This document shows, in pieces, positions 49,290 to 60,064 of a stretch of DNA of 64,000 nucleotides (the stretch's first letter is position 1; the number at the start of each line of letters is the position of its first letter). This DNA is from Perognathus longimembris pacificus (lineage: Eukaryota > Chordata > Mammalia > Rodentia > Heteromyidae), in contig NC_063188.1 in assembly GCF_023159225.1 (NCBI RefSeq), positions 37,996,021 through 38,060,020 on the forward strand, written 5' to 3'. The notes beneath the pieces were generated by a model, which was not told the DNA's origin, made no database searches, and saw only the letters and a list, made by a program, of their open reading frames with translations. The position numbers were made by a program, and so were the translations under genes.

Positions 49290-49830
49290 GACTAGCTGTC
49301 AGAACAACACAGTGAGAAGGGTTACATGATGGTAACAAAAGGAAGACATATGCATCCTGAATACACATGCACCAAACAAGCTCTTCAAAGTGCATGAGGC
49401 AAATGCCGATAAAGCTGGATGGAGAAATAACTAATATCAAGGCAGGGCATGTGGCTCAAAGAGGGGTAGAGTGCTTGCCTAGTAGGTACAAGGCCTGGGG
49501 TTCAGTCCGTGACATCACAGAAACACACCTAATTCCACAAGGGTAGTTGAGGCCGTTAGCTCCCCACTCTAAAATTACTGGAGGGAAAATCGGCAAGGAT
49601 GCAATCAATAAGGAATGACTGTAACACTCAATCCAATAGCCACAGAGTACACTTACGTTTCAATCGCCCTGTAGCTTTCAGAGAGATAGGAGAGGGCACA
49701 GGCTGTGAAGCAGCCTTCAGCTAATCAGAAAGAGCTGAAATCTTACAATGTGTGTTCCCTGACCATAATGGAATCCAACTAGGAATTGGCAACGGCAAGA
49801 AAACAGGAAAATGTCTAAACTGGCGGAAAG
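49290..49830 (+). mobile_element. Old L1 fragment (endonuclease region)
   Basis: Lines such as AACAAAAGGAAGACATATGC, then CCTGACCATAATGGAATCCA, are of old L1 ORF2 type. A SINE-like piece breaks it at about 49440-49520. A 157-codon open frame on the minus strand (48967-49440) overlaps it and is not a gene in my view. Confidence 0.6.
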
Positions 49831-50429
49831 GGTAGCTAATGCGCATCATTCCAGCTAAATTTGCACTGTTGTTCATAGTGTTGAGTAGTTGGGGAAGGGC
49901 TGTCAGCTGGGTCGAAGTCAGCATTTCCACTGGACGAAGAGAAAGTTGCTGTGGGTAGTTGAGCTGAGTAGTGTGCAGGGCAATGGTGAAAGCGGGGGGC
50001 GGGGGGGACACAGTTTAGGGGGTTAGCACCTCAGTCAGTCCCACTTGCCATTAAAGCTTGTACTACATCAACTGCCCAAGTATGTTTTGCTGACTGTCCA
50101 CAGAATCAGGTAGGAGCAGATTGGATTTGGTAGGTTTCAGAGAGGTGACGTGGCCTCCCAGCTACCAGTGTGGACCTTAGACAAGAGCCGGCTGAGAGAA
50201 AGCTGGACTGAGACCCCGTCCTGTCTAACCCAGTAGGGCATGTCTGCCAGGAGCACACACATTATCACACCCTCACTTGTGTTGTTTACAAAGACCTCTC
50301 CACTTTTTAACTCAATATCTGTCTCTGATTTGGAAAGGCAGAGGTGTGAGGTGTGTGCTTTCTGAGACTGCTGTCCGTTGTTGCGTAATGGGGGGAAGGG
50401 GATGGAACATTGTGCGTGTGTGTGCGTGC

Positions 50430-50668
50430 GTGTATGCGCCTGAGCTGAGACTTGAAGTCAGGGCTTTGTGCTCTTGCTCAGCTTTTTTGGTTCCAAGCTG
50501 ACACACTACCTTTGAGCCACAACTCCCAAGTTCCTGTTTTTGACCATTTAACTGGAGCTAGGCATCTTGCTGTTTTTCGGCACAACCTGGCTTTGGATCT
50601 CAATTCTCAGGTCTCAGTTTCCTGAATCGCTAGGGTTAGAAGGCAGGAGCCACCAGTGCCTGGCTGAG
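50430..50668 (-). mobile_element. Long SINE
   Basis: It shows CTGAGACTTGAAGTCAGGGC, then the CTTTGAGCCACAACTCC line, and ends GGCAGGAGCCACCAGTGCCT. Confidence 0.85.
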
Positions 50669-50737
50669 AGTGGCAATTTGCTTTCCCTGCCGTGGTGTTA
50701 GTCCATGATGTGGTGCATGGTCATCAGAGTATGATGG

Positions 50738-50972
50738 TGCCTTTATGTCAGCCCTGGGGCTTGAAATCAGGACTGGGGAGCTGTCGCCGAGATGTTTACT
50801 CAAGGCTAGGGCTCTATGACTCGAGCTATAGCTGTGCTTCCAACCTTTGGGTGGTTAATTGGTGATGAGAGTCCCACCGACTTTCCTGCCTGGGCTGGCT
50901 TTAAACCATGTTCCACAGATGTCAGCATCCTGACCAGGTAGGATTACAGCCGTGAGCCACTGGGGCCCGGCT
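50738..50972 (-). mobile_element. Long SINE just before NXF-like exon 2
   Basis: It shows CCTGGGGCTTGAAATCAGGA, a GACTCGAGCTATAGC line and the end GATTACAGCCGTGAGCCACT. It stops only about 40 bases before the exon acceptor at 51014. Confidence 0.88.
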
Positions 50973-51014
50973 ATGGATGTGTCTTTAAACTTGTGCTGTT
51001 TTCCCCAACTGCAG

Positions 51015-54000
51015 AGTACAGAAACGGTAGTAGTTTTCCTGGAGGGATTAGTGGGAATGCTTTGCATGGTAGTTTTAGAAGGAGGAATGGTCATCATACT
51101 GAGTGTGATTCTTCAGCTTCCAGGCTGCAAAAGGATGGCAAAAATGTGGACGCGTTTCAGGGCTCTAATGACCCACAAGGCAGACGGTAAGGCAGCCAGC
51201 CTGGTTTGCATGTAGCAGCCCCGGGGACTTTGCAACTCTTTTGCACTCTGTGGTCTTTCTTGACCGAGAAACTGAGGAATGGTGGGGCTGGGATTATGGT
51301 AGAGCAGACGCAGTGGGATCCCTTTCATCGGTAAGGCCAGAAGTATCAGGAGAATTTCCAAACATTTTCCTTTTCTTCCTTTCCCAGCCCTCGTTATGCC
51401 AGCCAACAGAACAGGTGGAGAAGCAACGGGAAAACTGGAGACCAATCGGACAATGCTGCAGGGGAGGAAGGACAACCTGGAGAGGGAGCGATGGGACAGA
51501 ACACGGTAAAAGGAGCGATGCAGGAGTGGTTCAAGGTCAAGGTGAGTGTCTTGGCAAGGTGCTTATTGGGTAGAGTATTCTGACACTGAAGAGAAGGACA
51601 GTTGCATTGGATACCAAGAGTTGGTTAATTGGAAAAAAAAAATAGTGGCACAAAAACAAAGGAAACACCAAGCACCATTGTCTGCTTTCTTAGTTACTCG
51701 GGAGGCTAAAACCTGAGGAAGGATCAGGGTTTGAAGCCCTCACAGGCAGGAAAGTTCGTGAGATTCTTATGTCTTACTTAGCCACCAGTAAAAGGTGAAA
51801 ATGGAGCAGTGGCTCAAATGGTAGAGCGCTATCCCCTGAGCAAAGAGAGCTCAGGGACAGGGCCCAGGCCTTGATGTCAGGCACCAGCACCAACACACAC
51901 GCGCACACACCCCCCTCAAACACACTTCAACAAGGAACCATACCAGTGGCCCCATTAGTAGTCCTTTAAAGCCACCTAGGTTGGGTAGGAACCCTTGTTG
52001 AGTGTGTTCTCCATCCCGATTCCGTGTTGTCCCCATTGTATCTCTTCTCCGGCTGCTTTTACCCTTAGATCCCCTGTGGGAGAAGATATGACAAGACATG
52101 GCTAATGAATTCCATCCAGAGCTATTGCAGTGTGCCCTTTACCCCGGTTGATGTAAGAGGATGGTGAAGACAACCTGGGTGGGCATAGGGGATGGGGAGA
52201 GGCCACGCCAGGCCCAGCCAGGGGTTCTTAGCCTCTGACAGCATTGCTTCTGCCTTGTAGTTCCACTATGACAGAAGCTGGGCCCAATTCTTTGTCGAGG
52301 GTACCAGTGTTGCCGACGCACTGAGGGACATCTGCTACAAGATCCGTGGTGAGAAGAGCCAAAAGGTGTGTGCTGTGAGCATTGGTCATACCTGGGCCTA
52401 GGGGAGGGAGGAGGAATGGGCCAAGGCCTTGTGGACATCCTTGGGTTTAGAGGTCCTGATGCTGAACCCACCTCTCCTTCACACAGGTATCTATCTTTGT
52501 CAGTCCTTCTTTTGTACCCTACTCGGTGCGGTACAAGTTTACAGATGAACAACTAGAGCAGATCAAGGTAATGCAGACAAAAGGCACGGTGTGCGCTGCG
52601 TCCCAGCCCCACCTCTCTCTCCTTCCCCCCACGGTTTGATGTTCCTATCATCAAGACACTATTCAAAGCCTAGGGAGGCTCTGTCTCCATCTCTGTCTCT
52701 ACAGCTGACCATGAAGAAACGCTATGATATGGAAGAGCAAGCTCTGGACCTCCAGAAACTCCGCTTTGACCCAGGTATAGCTGACAACTGTAGTGTTAGG
52801 GGACTCGAGGGCAGAGGGATCTGTCTGAGAGGAAGGTCTAGGGGCAGTAACCCAGGGAAGGTTCTGTGCTGGTGCTGTTCTGTTGGTCGGGGCCCCTCTC
52901 AACCCTCTGATTCCCTCTCCACTTCTTGAAGATTTGGTGGACCACGATATCGAGTTTGTCCTGAATCGAAGACACTGCATGGACATTGCTGTGCAGATCA
53001 TTCAGAACAGTTTCCCTGAGGTGAGGCCCTGGGTCAAGGGCTGCTGTTTGTTGGAGTCAGTCATGGACTTGGAAGGGATGAGGTGCAGGGCAGGTGTGTG
53101 TCCCAGGCTCTAGATGATAATCCTTGCCCTCATTTTCCCTCCCCTAAAGCTGTCATACTTGAACTTGAGCAACAACAAACTCTATCGGCTGGATGCCCTG
53201 AGTGACATTGCAGACAGTGGCCCTGACGTCAGGATTCTGGACCTTTCCCGAAACCAGGTGAGATGGGGAGTCACATGACATTTGGGAGGATGGAGGATGG
53301 GTGGCGGTGCGCATTGGGTGGTGGCAAGAAACAGACAAAGGAACCTGTGGGTGAGGGTGGGGACTGTGTGTGCAAGGCCCCAGGACTGTCTTTCCCAGAG
53401 AGCTTACCTGCCCCCTCCTGGTCTCCCTCAGCTGAGGTCAGTCTTAGAGCTGAACAAGGTGAAAGGGCTGAAACTGGACGAGCTGTGGCTAGACGGGAAC
53501 CCACTGTGCAGGAACTTCCGAGACCAGGCTGCTTATCAAAGGTTGGTTAATACCTGGTAATGCCAGTCCCCCTTCCTGGGCAGCTGTGCCCTCTGCGAGC
53601 CTGAGTTCCCTAGATCGAGGATCCAGATTTGGGAAGGCAGGCTGCATCCTGGAGCAGGAGAGGAAGGCCGAGGGCAGAGGAGCTTGGGAGAGGAAGGGCA
53701 GGCCTCTCAGGAGTGTTGACCCCCCCCCCATCCCTTCCCTCCATGTGGGAACATCCTACCTGCTCCTGAAGAACCTGGTCTGTGGGGAGGACACAGACCC
53801 AACAGAGTCACGGGTATGCAGAGGCCTGTGCATGGGAGCTAGCAAAGTATCCACAGAAAGGAACCACGTGTCCTCTAACCCATGGTGTGTCGGGGCCTGC
53901 CCTTTCATGCCTAAATCATTCTGGGAAACAACTTCTGACTCCCAGGAAGCTCCGGTTCCTATGTACAGCTCACTCTGAGCTTCAGCACCAGAGTTGGGGA

Positions 54001-57000
54001 GGATTGGGATGTTCCTTTTCCCTTTCCATCTCCCTCCCTTTCGAAGTCCTTCCCCTACGTCTTCCCCTTTCCCATTCCCTTTGTCTTTCCCTTTCCCTTC
54101 TCATTTCCCTTCTCCTTTTTCTTTGGCTTTCCCTTTGCTTTTCTTCCTTTGTCCTTTGTCACTTGTCTCCTGTGTAGCCCCCACTCCACCACCTTATGTC
54201 TCCTATGTTTTCTTCCATTCTGTGCACATCATCGGCTCTGCCCCACCCCTGCCTCCTTCCCTCACCTCTTCAGCCTTGCCTCACCTGGCCTGGCTAGGCC
54301 ATGCCCTTCAGAATGCTGGCCACCCAGTGGTGAAGCAGAGCAGTGCCCTGGCTTCTCCCGTGCTTCCCTTGTCCCTGCGGAGCCTTCTGTGTGGACTCAG
54401 AGGAGAGGAAGAAGAGGAGATGACAGGGAACGGGGTGGACATGGAGGCCCTGGAGCCTGTACTCTCATTTTGGCTTCCCTTGGCCCCGGATTAGGGCCAG
54501 GTGGGTGCAGTATACCCAGCTGGCAGGAGCAGGAGGAGAGGAATGAGAGCCAGTGGGACAAAGACAGAGCAATCACTCCAACTTGGTGTTTGGTTTTGGT
54601 TTTTGGACAGGGCCATCTACAATTACTTCCCCCAGTTGTTGTGGCTGGTAAGTACCTACCTTCATCACGGTCTCCTGTTCCTCAGGAACATAACCCACAC
54701 ACCTGCCCCCAAGCCTTTTGTTTTTTGTCTCACTCACATATTTCCACCACCCCACCATCCGTTTCGGATGTTGTGCACTCCTGAAAAAGACATGAAGATT
54801 CTCCCTTGGAAAACATGTTTCCATGAGCACTTTCACAAAGACACATATGCACATGCAGATCGCATGTAACAAACTCGGTAGGGAGTTCCGGGACCCCCCA
54901 AATTCAGCTGCCCACTGGAACCTAACCTGTGCTGTTTCCACGGCTGTTTCATGCCCAAACTCTGGCCACTCTACCCTCGGGCCTCTTCACCTCCCTGTTC
55001 ACCCAGTGTTACCCCCTGACATGTGTTGTAGACCTTCTCTTCCTTTCCTCAGGATGGCCACCAATTTGACCCACCAGTTGCCCCTGGCACTGATGCTCGC
55101 TGGTTGGTGAGCCCCAGCAGGGTGAGGAAGAGGACCAAGAGATGCAGATGATGCTTGTCCCCTGGGGGGGGAGTGGGGAGGGGGTGTCTTTATCAAGCTG
55201 CATCATTTGAATCACTTTTTATTCCAGCAAGCAGATGAAGAAGAGGCGCTGAGGGAGAGACTCTTACAGTTCCTGAAGGAGTGAGTGCCCCAGGGACCAT
55301 GAGGAAGAGGGGCTGGGCACAGGACCTGGGCCACTTGGGCACACGCCTGATCAGAGGAAGGGGTTGGGTCTTATTTGGGTTTCAGATCACAGCAAATGCC
55401 TGTCCCGTTGCCCCCACCCCACCCCCACCTTCCTCCAACAGGTATTACTCTGTCTTTGACAATGGAGATCGCCAGAATCTCCTCGGTGCTTACCATGATG
55501 AGGCCTGCTTCTCTGTGTCTCTCCCTGCCAATGCCAGTGGCCCAGGAGAGTGAGTGTCACAAGTCTGACTCTGGTTGCAGCCACCTGGCGCCCCAGCTTC
55601 TGGGACACTGCACTGGCTGGACTACCACCTCTTGCTCCTCTTTTTATCTCCTAGGAGCTGCTTGAGCGAGTACTTCAAGCACAACAGGAATTTGACCACT
55701 CTTAAGGATCCCTGTAATTGTGTGAAGGGGAAGGCCGGGCAGGAGATGGAGTGAGAAGGGGAGAGTCTCAGGGGCCCAGGGCCAGGCTATGGCAGTCAAA
55801 TGATCACTGCTTATCTACAGGTGTGCAGAGGAAGCTGCTGAAATATGGGAGACATGACATTGTGGAATCCCTCCGTTCCTTGCCCCAAACCCAGCATGAT
55901 CTCAGTTCATTTATGATGGACGTGTGTTACCACACGGTGAGCAACTGCTTCCACTCCCGACAGTTCCAGATAGCTGGAGTGGTGTGGGAAGTTAAGCGAG
56001 ATCCTGAGCTCCCGTGTTCTTCCCTTTCAGGAAAAGATGCTCTGCTTCTCTGTCAGTGGGCTGTTCCGGGAAGGTGGGTGTCTCTAGATCCCCTTCTGCT
56101 CCCTCACCTTCCCACCCAGGGCCCTGCCAGCTGCCCAGATTCGGTGCCTTTCCCCCTTATTCTCACCTTTCCATTCTCCTGCCCATGCCCTACCCTGCCC
56201 ACGAACCATTCGGGTCTGACCTAGGTCCATGCCTGTCTGCCCCACCACTTATGCATTAGGGACACGGGCTTTGTGGACTGAGGGTTCTCACCCCAGTTCC
56301 TTGCTCATGTCCTTGGACCCACTTCATTTACTCAACCTCTGTATTTCCCCAAGTGCAAAATGGGGCTCATTAAACCCATCTCTGTGGCAGATGGGAAAGA
56401 TGAACCGAGTAAATATTGGAAGTGTGTATTTTTTTCACCAGTCCTGACATGCCATAGAGGTCCCATCACCAGTAGCAGAGCATTCCTAATTCTGCCTTCC
56501 AATTCCCACCGTGCCCTGCTGAATCCAAATTACAGCAATCTTCCAGACACACACCCCTCCCTTCAGTGTACGACCTCACGTGTGGAATAGTCTGAGAATA
56601 TGTCGAGACTGTGCAGCTCTAAGGGAGGGGTATTGTTGTCCTAGAAGCAGGGGGAAATTCAGAGAATTGTATCCGTGCCTTCACCCGGACCATCATTGCT
56701 ATTCCTGGCAGCGGAACAAAGTTAGTGTCTTAACGTGTTGTGTTGTGTTGTGTTGTGTTGTATTGTATTGTATTGTATTCTATTGTATTGTGTTGTGCTG
56801 TGGGTGGGAACATCCATCAGAGGAGTGGCACCATCCTCAAGGTGTTCCACTATAATGGATGGTCAGGTGGTAGTTCCAAGGATTAGTCTAGCCTCGGGGT
56901 TAAGAGAAGGGGCTCTGGAGTTAGGAATACAACCTAGTTTTCATCCTGACCCCCACTGTCACCTTGGCCAAATTACTTGTCTTGTTTGTGACTTCGTCTT

Positions 57001-57451
57001 CCCCTAGGAATGGGAACAAGAGTACCCTGGGCTTTAGGATGCATGCATTGGGATATTACTTCTGCAAACCCTATGAACCTGACAGTCTTTCCCAGGATGG
57101 GTTCTGTGGATACCAAACGGCCAAGGAATCTTGTTACCCTGTAAAATAGGGACAGGGAATGAATCTGCTTTTTGAATGGCAGTGGTTCAAAAGGACCCTG
57201 TTTGAGGGAGGGGGTGGGGGGCAGGGGCCAGCTGTCATCTGCCTGTCTGGTGGTTTCAGGAACTGTTTTTCCTCTAGTCTGTGCATCGTGAATGACCAGC
57301 TGTTTGTGAGGGACACCACCTCTGAGGAGGTCTCAGGCACCTTCTCCTCTCTCGTGGCTCCCGATGCGAGACCCACCCTCTCTCCAGTGCAATGTGAAAT
57401 GGTGCAGTCATTCTCCATCCAGTCTGGGATGAAACTCGATTGGTCTGAGAA
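51015..57451 (+). CDS. NXF2-like: NXF2-like nuclear mRNA export factor (18 internal coding exons)
   Basis: Exons: 51015-51186, 51388-51541, 52069-52152, 52261-52365, 52487-52567, 52705-52774, 52932-53020, 53150-53257, 53432-53541, 54611-54647, 55053-55106, 55228-55280, 55442-55549, 55655-55713, 55821-55936, 56031-56073, 56645-56720, 57278-57451. All have GT donors and AG acceptors and join in frame into 564 residues. Order: basic N-terminal RNA-binding part (1-100); RRM-like domain (about 103-198; [32 protein letters not shown]); leucine-rich repeats (about 199-336; [29 protein letters not shown]); NTF2-like domain (about 355-540; [40 protein letters not shown]). NXF proteins carry mRNA through nuclear pores with NXT partners. 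Wording is closer to NXF2/NXF3 than NXF1, and the LRRs lost in NXF3 are intact. The UBA/TAP-C exon was not found; reading on past the last donor gives TGA at once. Confidence 0.93.
51665..51895 (+). mobile_element. Long SINE in an NXF intron
   Basis: Plus orientation, with TTAGTTACTCGGGAGGCTAA, GGATCAGGGTTTGAAGCCCT and CAGTGGCTCAAATGGTAGAG lines. A short CA-rich tract follows at 51890-51915. Confidence 0.85.
53995..54180. repeat. Polypyrimidine tract (CCCTTT-like) in an NXF intron
   Basis: About 160 bases of imperfect CCCTTTCC-type units between exons 53432-53541 and 54611-54647. The intron is otherwise unremarkable. A 211-codon open frame at 54149-54784 crosses the next exon in another frame and is not a gene. 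Confidence 0.85.
56734..56800. repeat. (TGTTG)n/(TATTG)n pentanucleotide repeat in an NXF intron
   Basis: About 13 five-base units change from TGTTG to TATTG and back. It begins only 14 bases after the donor of exon 56645-56720. Confidence 0.95.
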
Positions 57452-57660
57452 GTGAGTGCCGGGTATGGATGGAGGAAGGGACAGTAGAGACAATAGTGGG
57501 TACTCACAGGACATTTAGGAAAGTGTCTGGGTGGATATATTTTCTTTTTTCTCTTTATGGGCAAACATGAGAAAAATGATGCTACTTTCCCACACACTTT
57601 TGTACCTACATACGTAAAGAATGTTTGAAATAATGTAGTAGTCAAATCACATTAATTGGT
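57452..57660. other. Sequence after the last recognised NXF exon
   Basis: I searched by eye for the expected final exon (an NWDYTR/EWNYTR-type line after WSQKCLQDN) and found none here or in the L1-filled region to the right. No clear AATAAA is seen either. Confidence 0.5.
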
Positions 57661-58640
57661 CTATGGATAATTCAAAGAATCTATGACGGCAAACCATGAG
57701 GACTAACAAGCAGGTTCAGCAAAGTTGTGGAATACGACAGGTGTCTACAAAAACCATTTCTGCTTCTCTGTACTTGGAACAAGCAGTCCAACCGTGAACT
57801 AAAGAGAACAAGCCAATTTACAAAAGCATCAGGAAGACTAAAACACTTAAGGACAAATATAAAGAAGCCGATCTTTTTTTTTTTCCCCCCCCTCTTGATT
57901 GAAATCATGATGAATGGGCAGGGGGCGGGGTGTGGTGTCACATCGCCACAAGTAATGAGTACATTTGTTTTTAAACACTGTTACCCCATCCCTCATTTTC
58001 TCCCGCTTACTCCTCCTTACTCCCTTCTCCCTCCCCCCAAGTTGTAAAGTTCATTTCCAACATAGTGTCGAGTATCAATGATGCATTAGTTCACTTTTTG
58101 TCTTTCCCTTCCACACCCCAGATAGACTTATACACAAGACAAGGGGTACAGAAAACTAAAACAGAAAAAAACCTACATATAGGACATAATAGGAACCTCT
58201 TGTTTCCAATTCTTAGATTCCATGCTGATACACTAAAAGCAGCCAATCTTATTATCTAAAATCTTCAGAAATGTGACTGAATTTTTTTGAAGAAGACCCA
58301 AGTAAATGGAAAAATAAAACCCACAATTTCATGTTCACTGATGAACCTTGAGAACGTTGTGCTGAGTGAATGAAGCCAGTCACGAACAACCAAATAGTGA
58401 ATGATTGCACTTAAACAAAATTTCGAGAAATAGATAATTCCATAGAGACTGAAGGCAGGTTCAAAGTTTCCAGAGTCTTAGAGAAGTGTGAAGATGCTAG
58501 GCTAGTGATCTCTTAACAGTTGACCAGTTTTTGGTTTTGAGGCAATAAAGCTGTCTTGCAACCAGATAGGTTGTAGGGATGGCTACACAATGTTGTGAAC
58601 ATACTAGAAAGCCATGGAATGTGCCTTATATCTCAATCAA
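57660..58640 (+). mobile_element. Old L1 fragment with a nested younger L1 tail
   Basis: 57690-57865 resembles old L1 ORF2 reverse-transcriptase wording (AAGCATCAGGAAGACTAAAA, ACTTAAGGACAAATATAAAG). 58260-58640 resembles an old L1 3' UTR (GATGGCTACACAATGTTGTG). 57870-58260 is a minus-strand L1 3' UTR of the younger type inserted between them. Confidence 0.6.
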
Positions 58641-58929
58641 CAAAACAATTGGGAATTTCTCTTTTACACTCCCATTTGTCCCGTTTGTTATTTCCTAGAG
58701 CATCTTTTGAAAACTGGTAGGTATTAAGCTCGTTTGCTCATTTGAACACATCTCTTCTTTGGCTTTAAATTCTTCATTTTTATTTTTAGGTTTTATTCCT
58801 GGCAGTACTGAACACAGGGCCTCACACTTGCTAGGGAGGTGTTCTATCACTTGAGGCCATGCCTCCTATGCCACTTGGTGGGCATGCCTCCAGCCCCTTT
58901 TTGCCTTGTTTTGTTTTTGTGTTGTTTTG

Positions 58930-59130
58930 TTTTGTTTTTGTGCCAGTCCTGGGGCTTGAACTCAGGGCCTGAGCACTGTCCCTGGCTTCTTTTAGCTCAA
59001 GGCTAGCACTCTACCACTTGAGCTACAGAGCCACTTTTGGCTTTTTCTATATATGTGGTGCTAAGGAATCGAACCCAGGGCTTCATGTGTATGAGGCAAG
59101 CACTTTACCACTAGGCCATATTCCCAGCCC
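58930..59130 (-). mobile_element. ID-like SINE
   Basis: Minus orientation: GCCAGTCCTGGGGCTTGAAC up to CATATTCCCAGCCC. A short (TTTTG)n run at 58905-58940 is its tail. Confidence 0.9.
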
Positions 59131-59400
59131 ACTTGTTTTGTTTCTTTTGAGATTAGGTCTCACTTTATGCCCAGGCCATTCTAGGCTACAGTTCTCCTAC
59201 TTGTGTGTCACTGTGTTGCTGGAGATGACAGGCATATGCCACTGTACTCAGCCATTAATGCCTCCCCCATAGCTGGGATAATGGGTGTGCCACGGCCACG
59301 CTGGGACATTGGTTGAGATGGAGTCTTGCCAACATTTATGCTCAGGCTTGCCTCAAACCACAGCCCAACAATCTCCACTTCCCAAGTAGCTAGGATTACA
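59131..59400 (-). mobile_element. Diverged repeat related to the long SINEs
   Basis: It has a TTTTGAGATTAGGTCTCACT opening, an AGCTGGGATAATGGGTGTGCC-type line and a CAAGTAGCTAGGATTACA end. Family assignment is uncertain. Confidence 0.5.
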
Positions 59401-59438
59401 TTCTTTTTTTAAAAATTTATTTATTAAAAAAATTTTGA

Positions 59439-59645
59439 GGGGCTGGGGATATGGCCTAGTGGCAAGAGTGCCTGCCTCATATACATGAGGCCCTGGGTTC
59501 GATTCCCCAGCACCACATATACAGAAAATGGCCAGAAGTGGCACTGTGACTCAAGTGGCAGAGTGCTAGCCTTGAGCAAAAAGAAGCCAGGGACAGTGCT
59601 CAGGCCTTGAGTCCAAGCCCCAGGACTGGCCAAAAAAAAAAAAAA
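59439..59645 (+). mobile_element. Full-length ID-like SINE inserted in the L1 3' tail
   Basis: Plus orientation, starting GGGGCTGGGGATATGGCCTA, with B-box-like GGGTTCGATTCCCC and an A tail of about 14. AAAATTTTGA flanks it on both sides. Confidence 0.93.
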
Positions 59646-60064
59646 TTTTGACAAGGTGTTGTGCAAAAGGGGTACAGTTAAATAATATGGCAGTGTGTAC
59701 ATTTCTTGTGATATCTTACACCCTGTTTTTCTTTCCCTTCCCTAGATCAGGTAGACATATATACAATACACAGTGTACCAAAAACATATACAGTAGCCAC
59801 GTGGCCTACGCCAAAGGCGTAGGGCTTTCAATGTAATGTCAACAATAGAGTTTGCTTATCCTTGTCTTATATGAACATACATACATAGCTTTTAAGCTAT
59901 TGTGATCCGCTGAGAGGTCTATTTTTGACCTTTATATGTTGAGTAGTTGTTTGGTTTTAGTTACATAATGTAGGGACGCTGACCCAAACCTGTGGGAAAT
60001 ACCGTTTGACAAGAAGGTTTTGGTTTCACAGACCTGGTCTCTACTGTCTCCCCCTCCCCCCACC

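Noticed and set aside
48967..49440. 157-codon open frame on the minus strand
   Set aside because: No family likeness, and it overlaps an old plus-strand L1 fragment.
54149..54784. 211-codon open frame on the plus strand
   Set aside because: It lies in an NXF intron, crosses a real exon in a different frame, and covers a pyrimidine-rich tract; composition explains its length.
59439..59520. tRNA-like sequence with A- and B-box motifs
   Set aside because: It is the head of a SINE with a long unique tail and A tail, repeated many times; not a functional tRNA gene.
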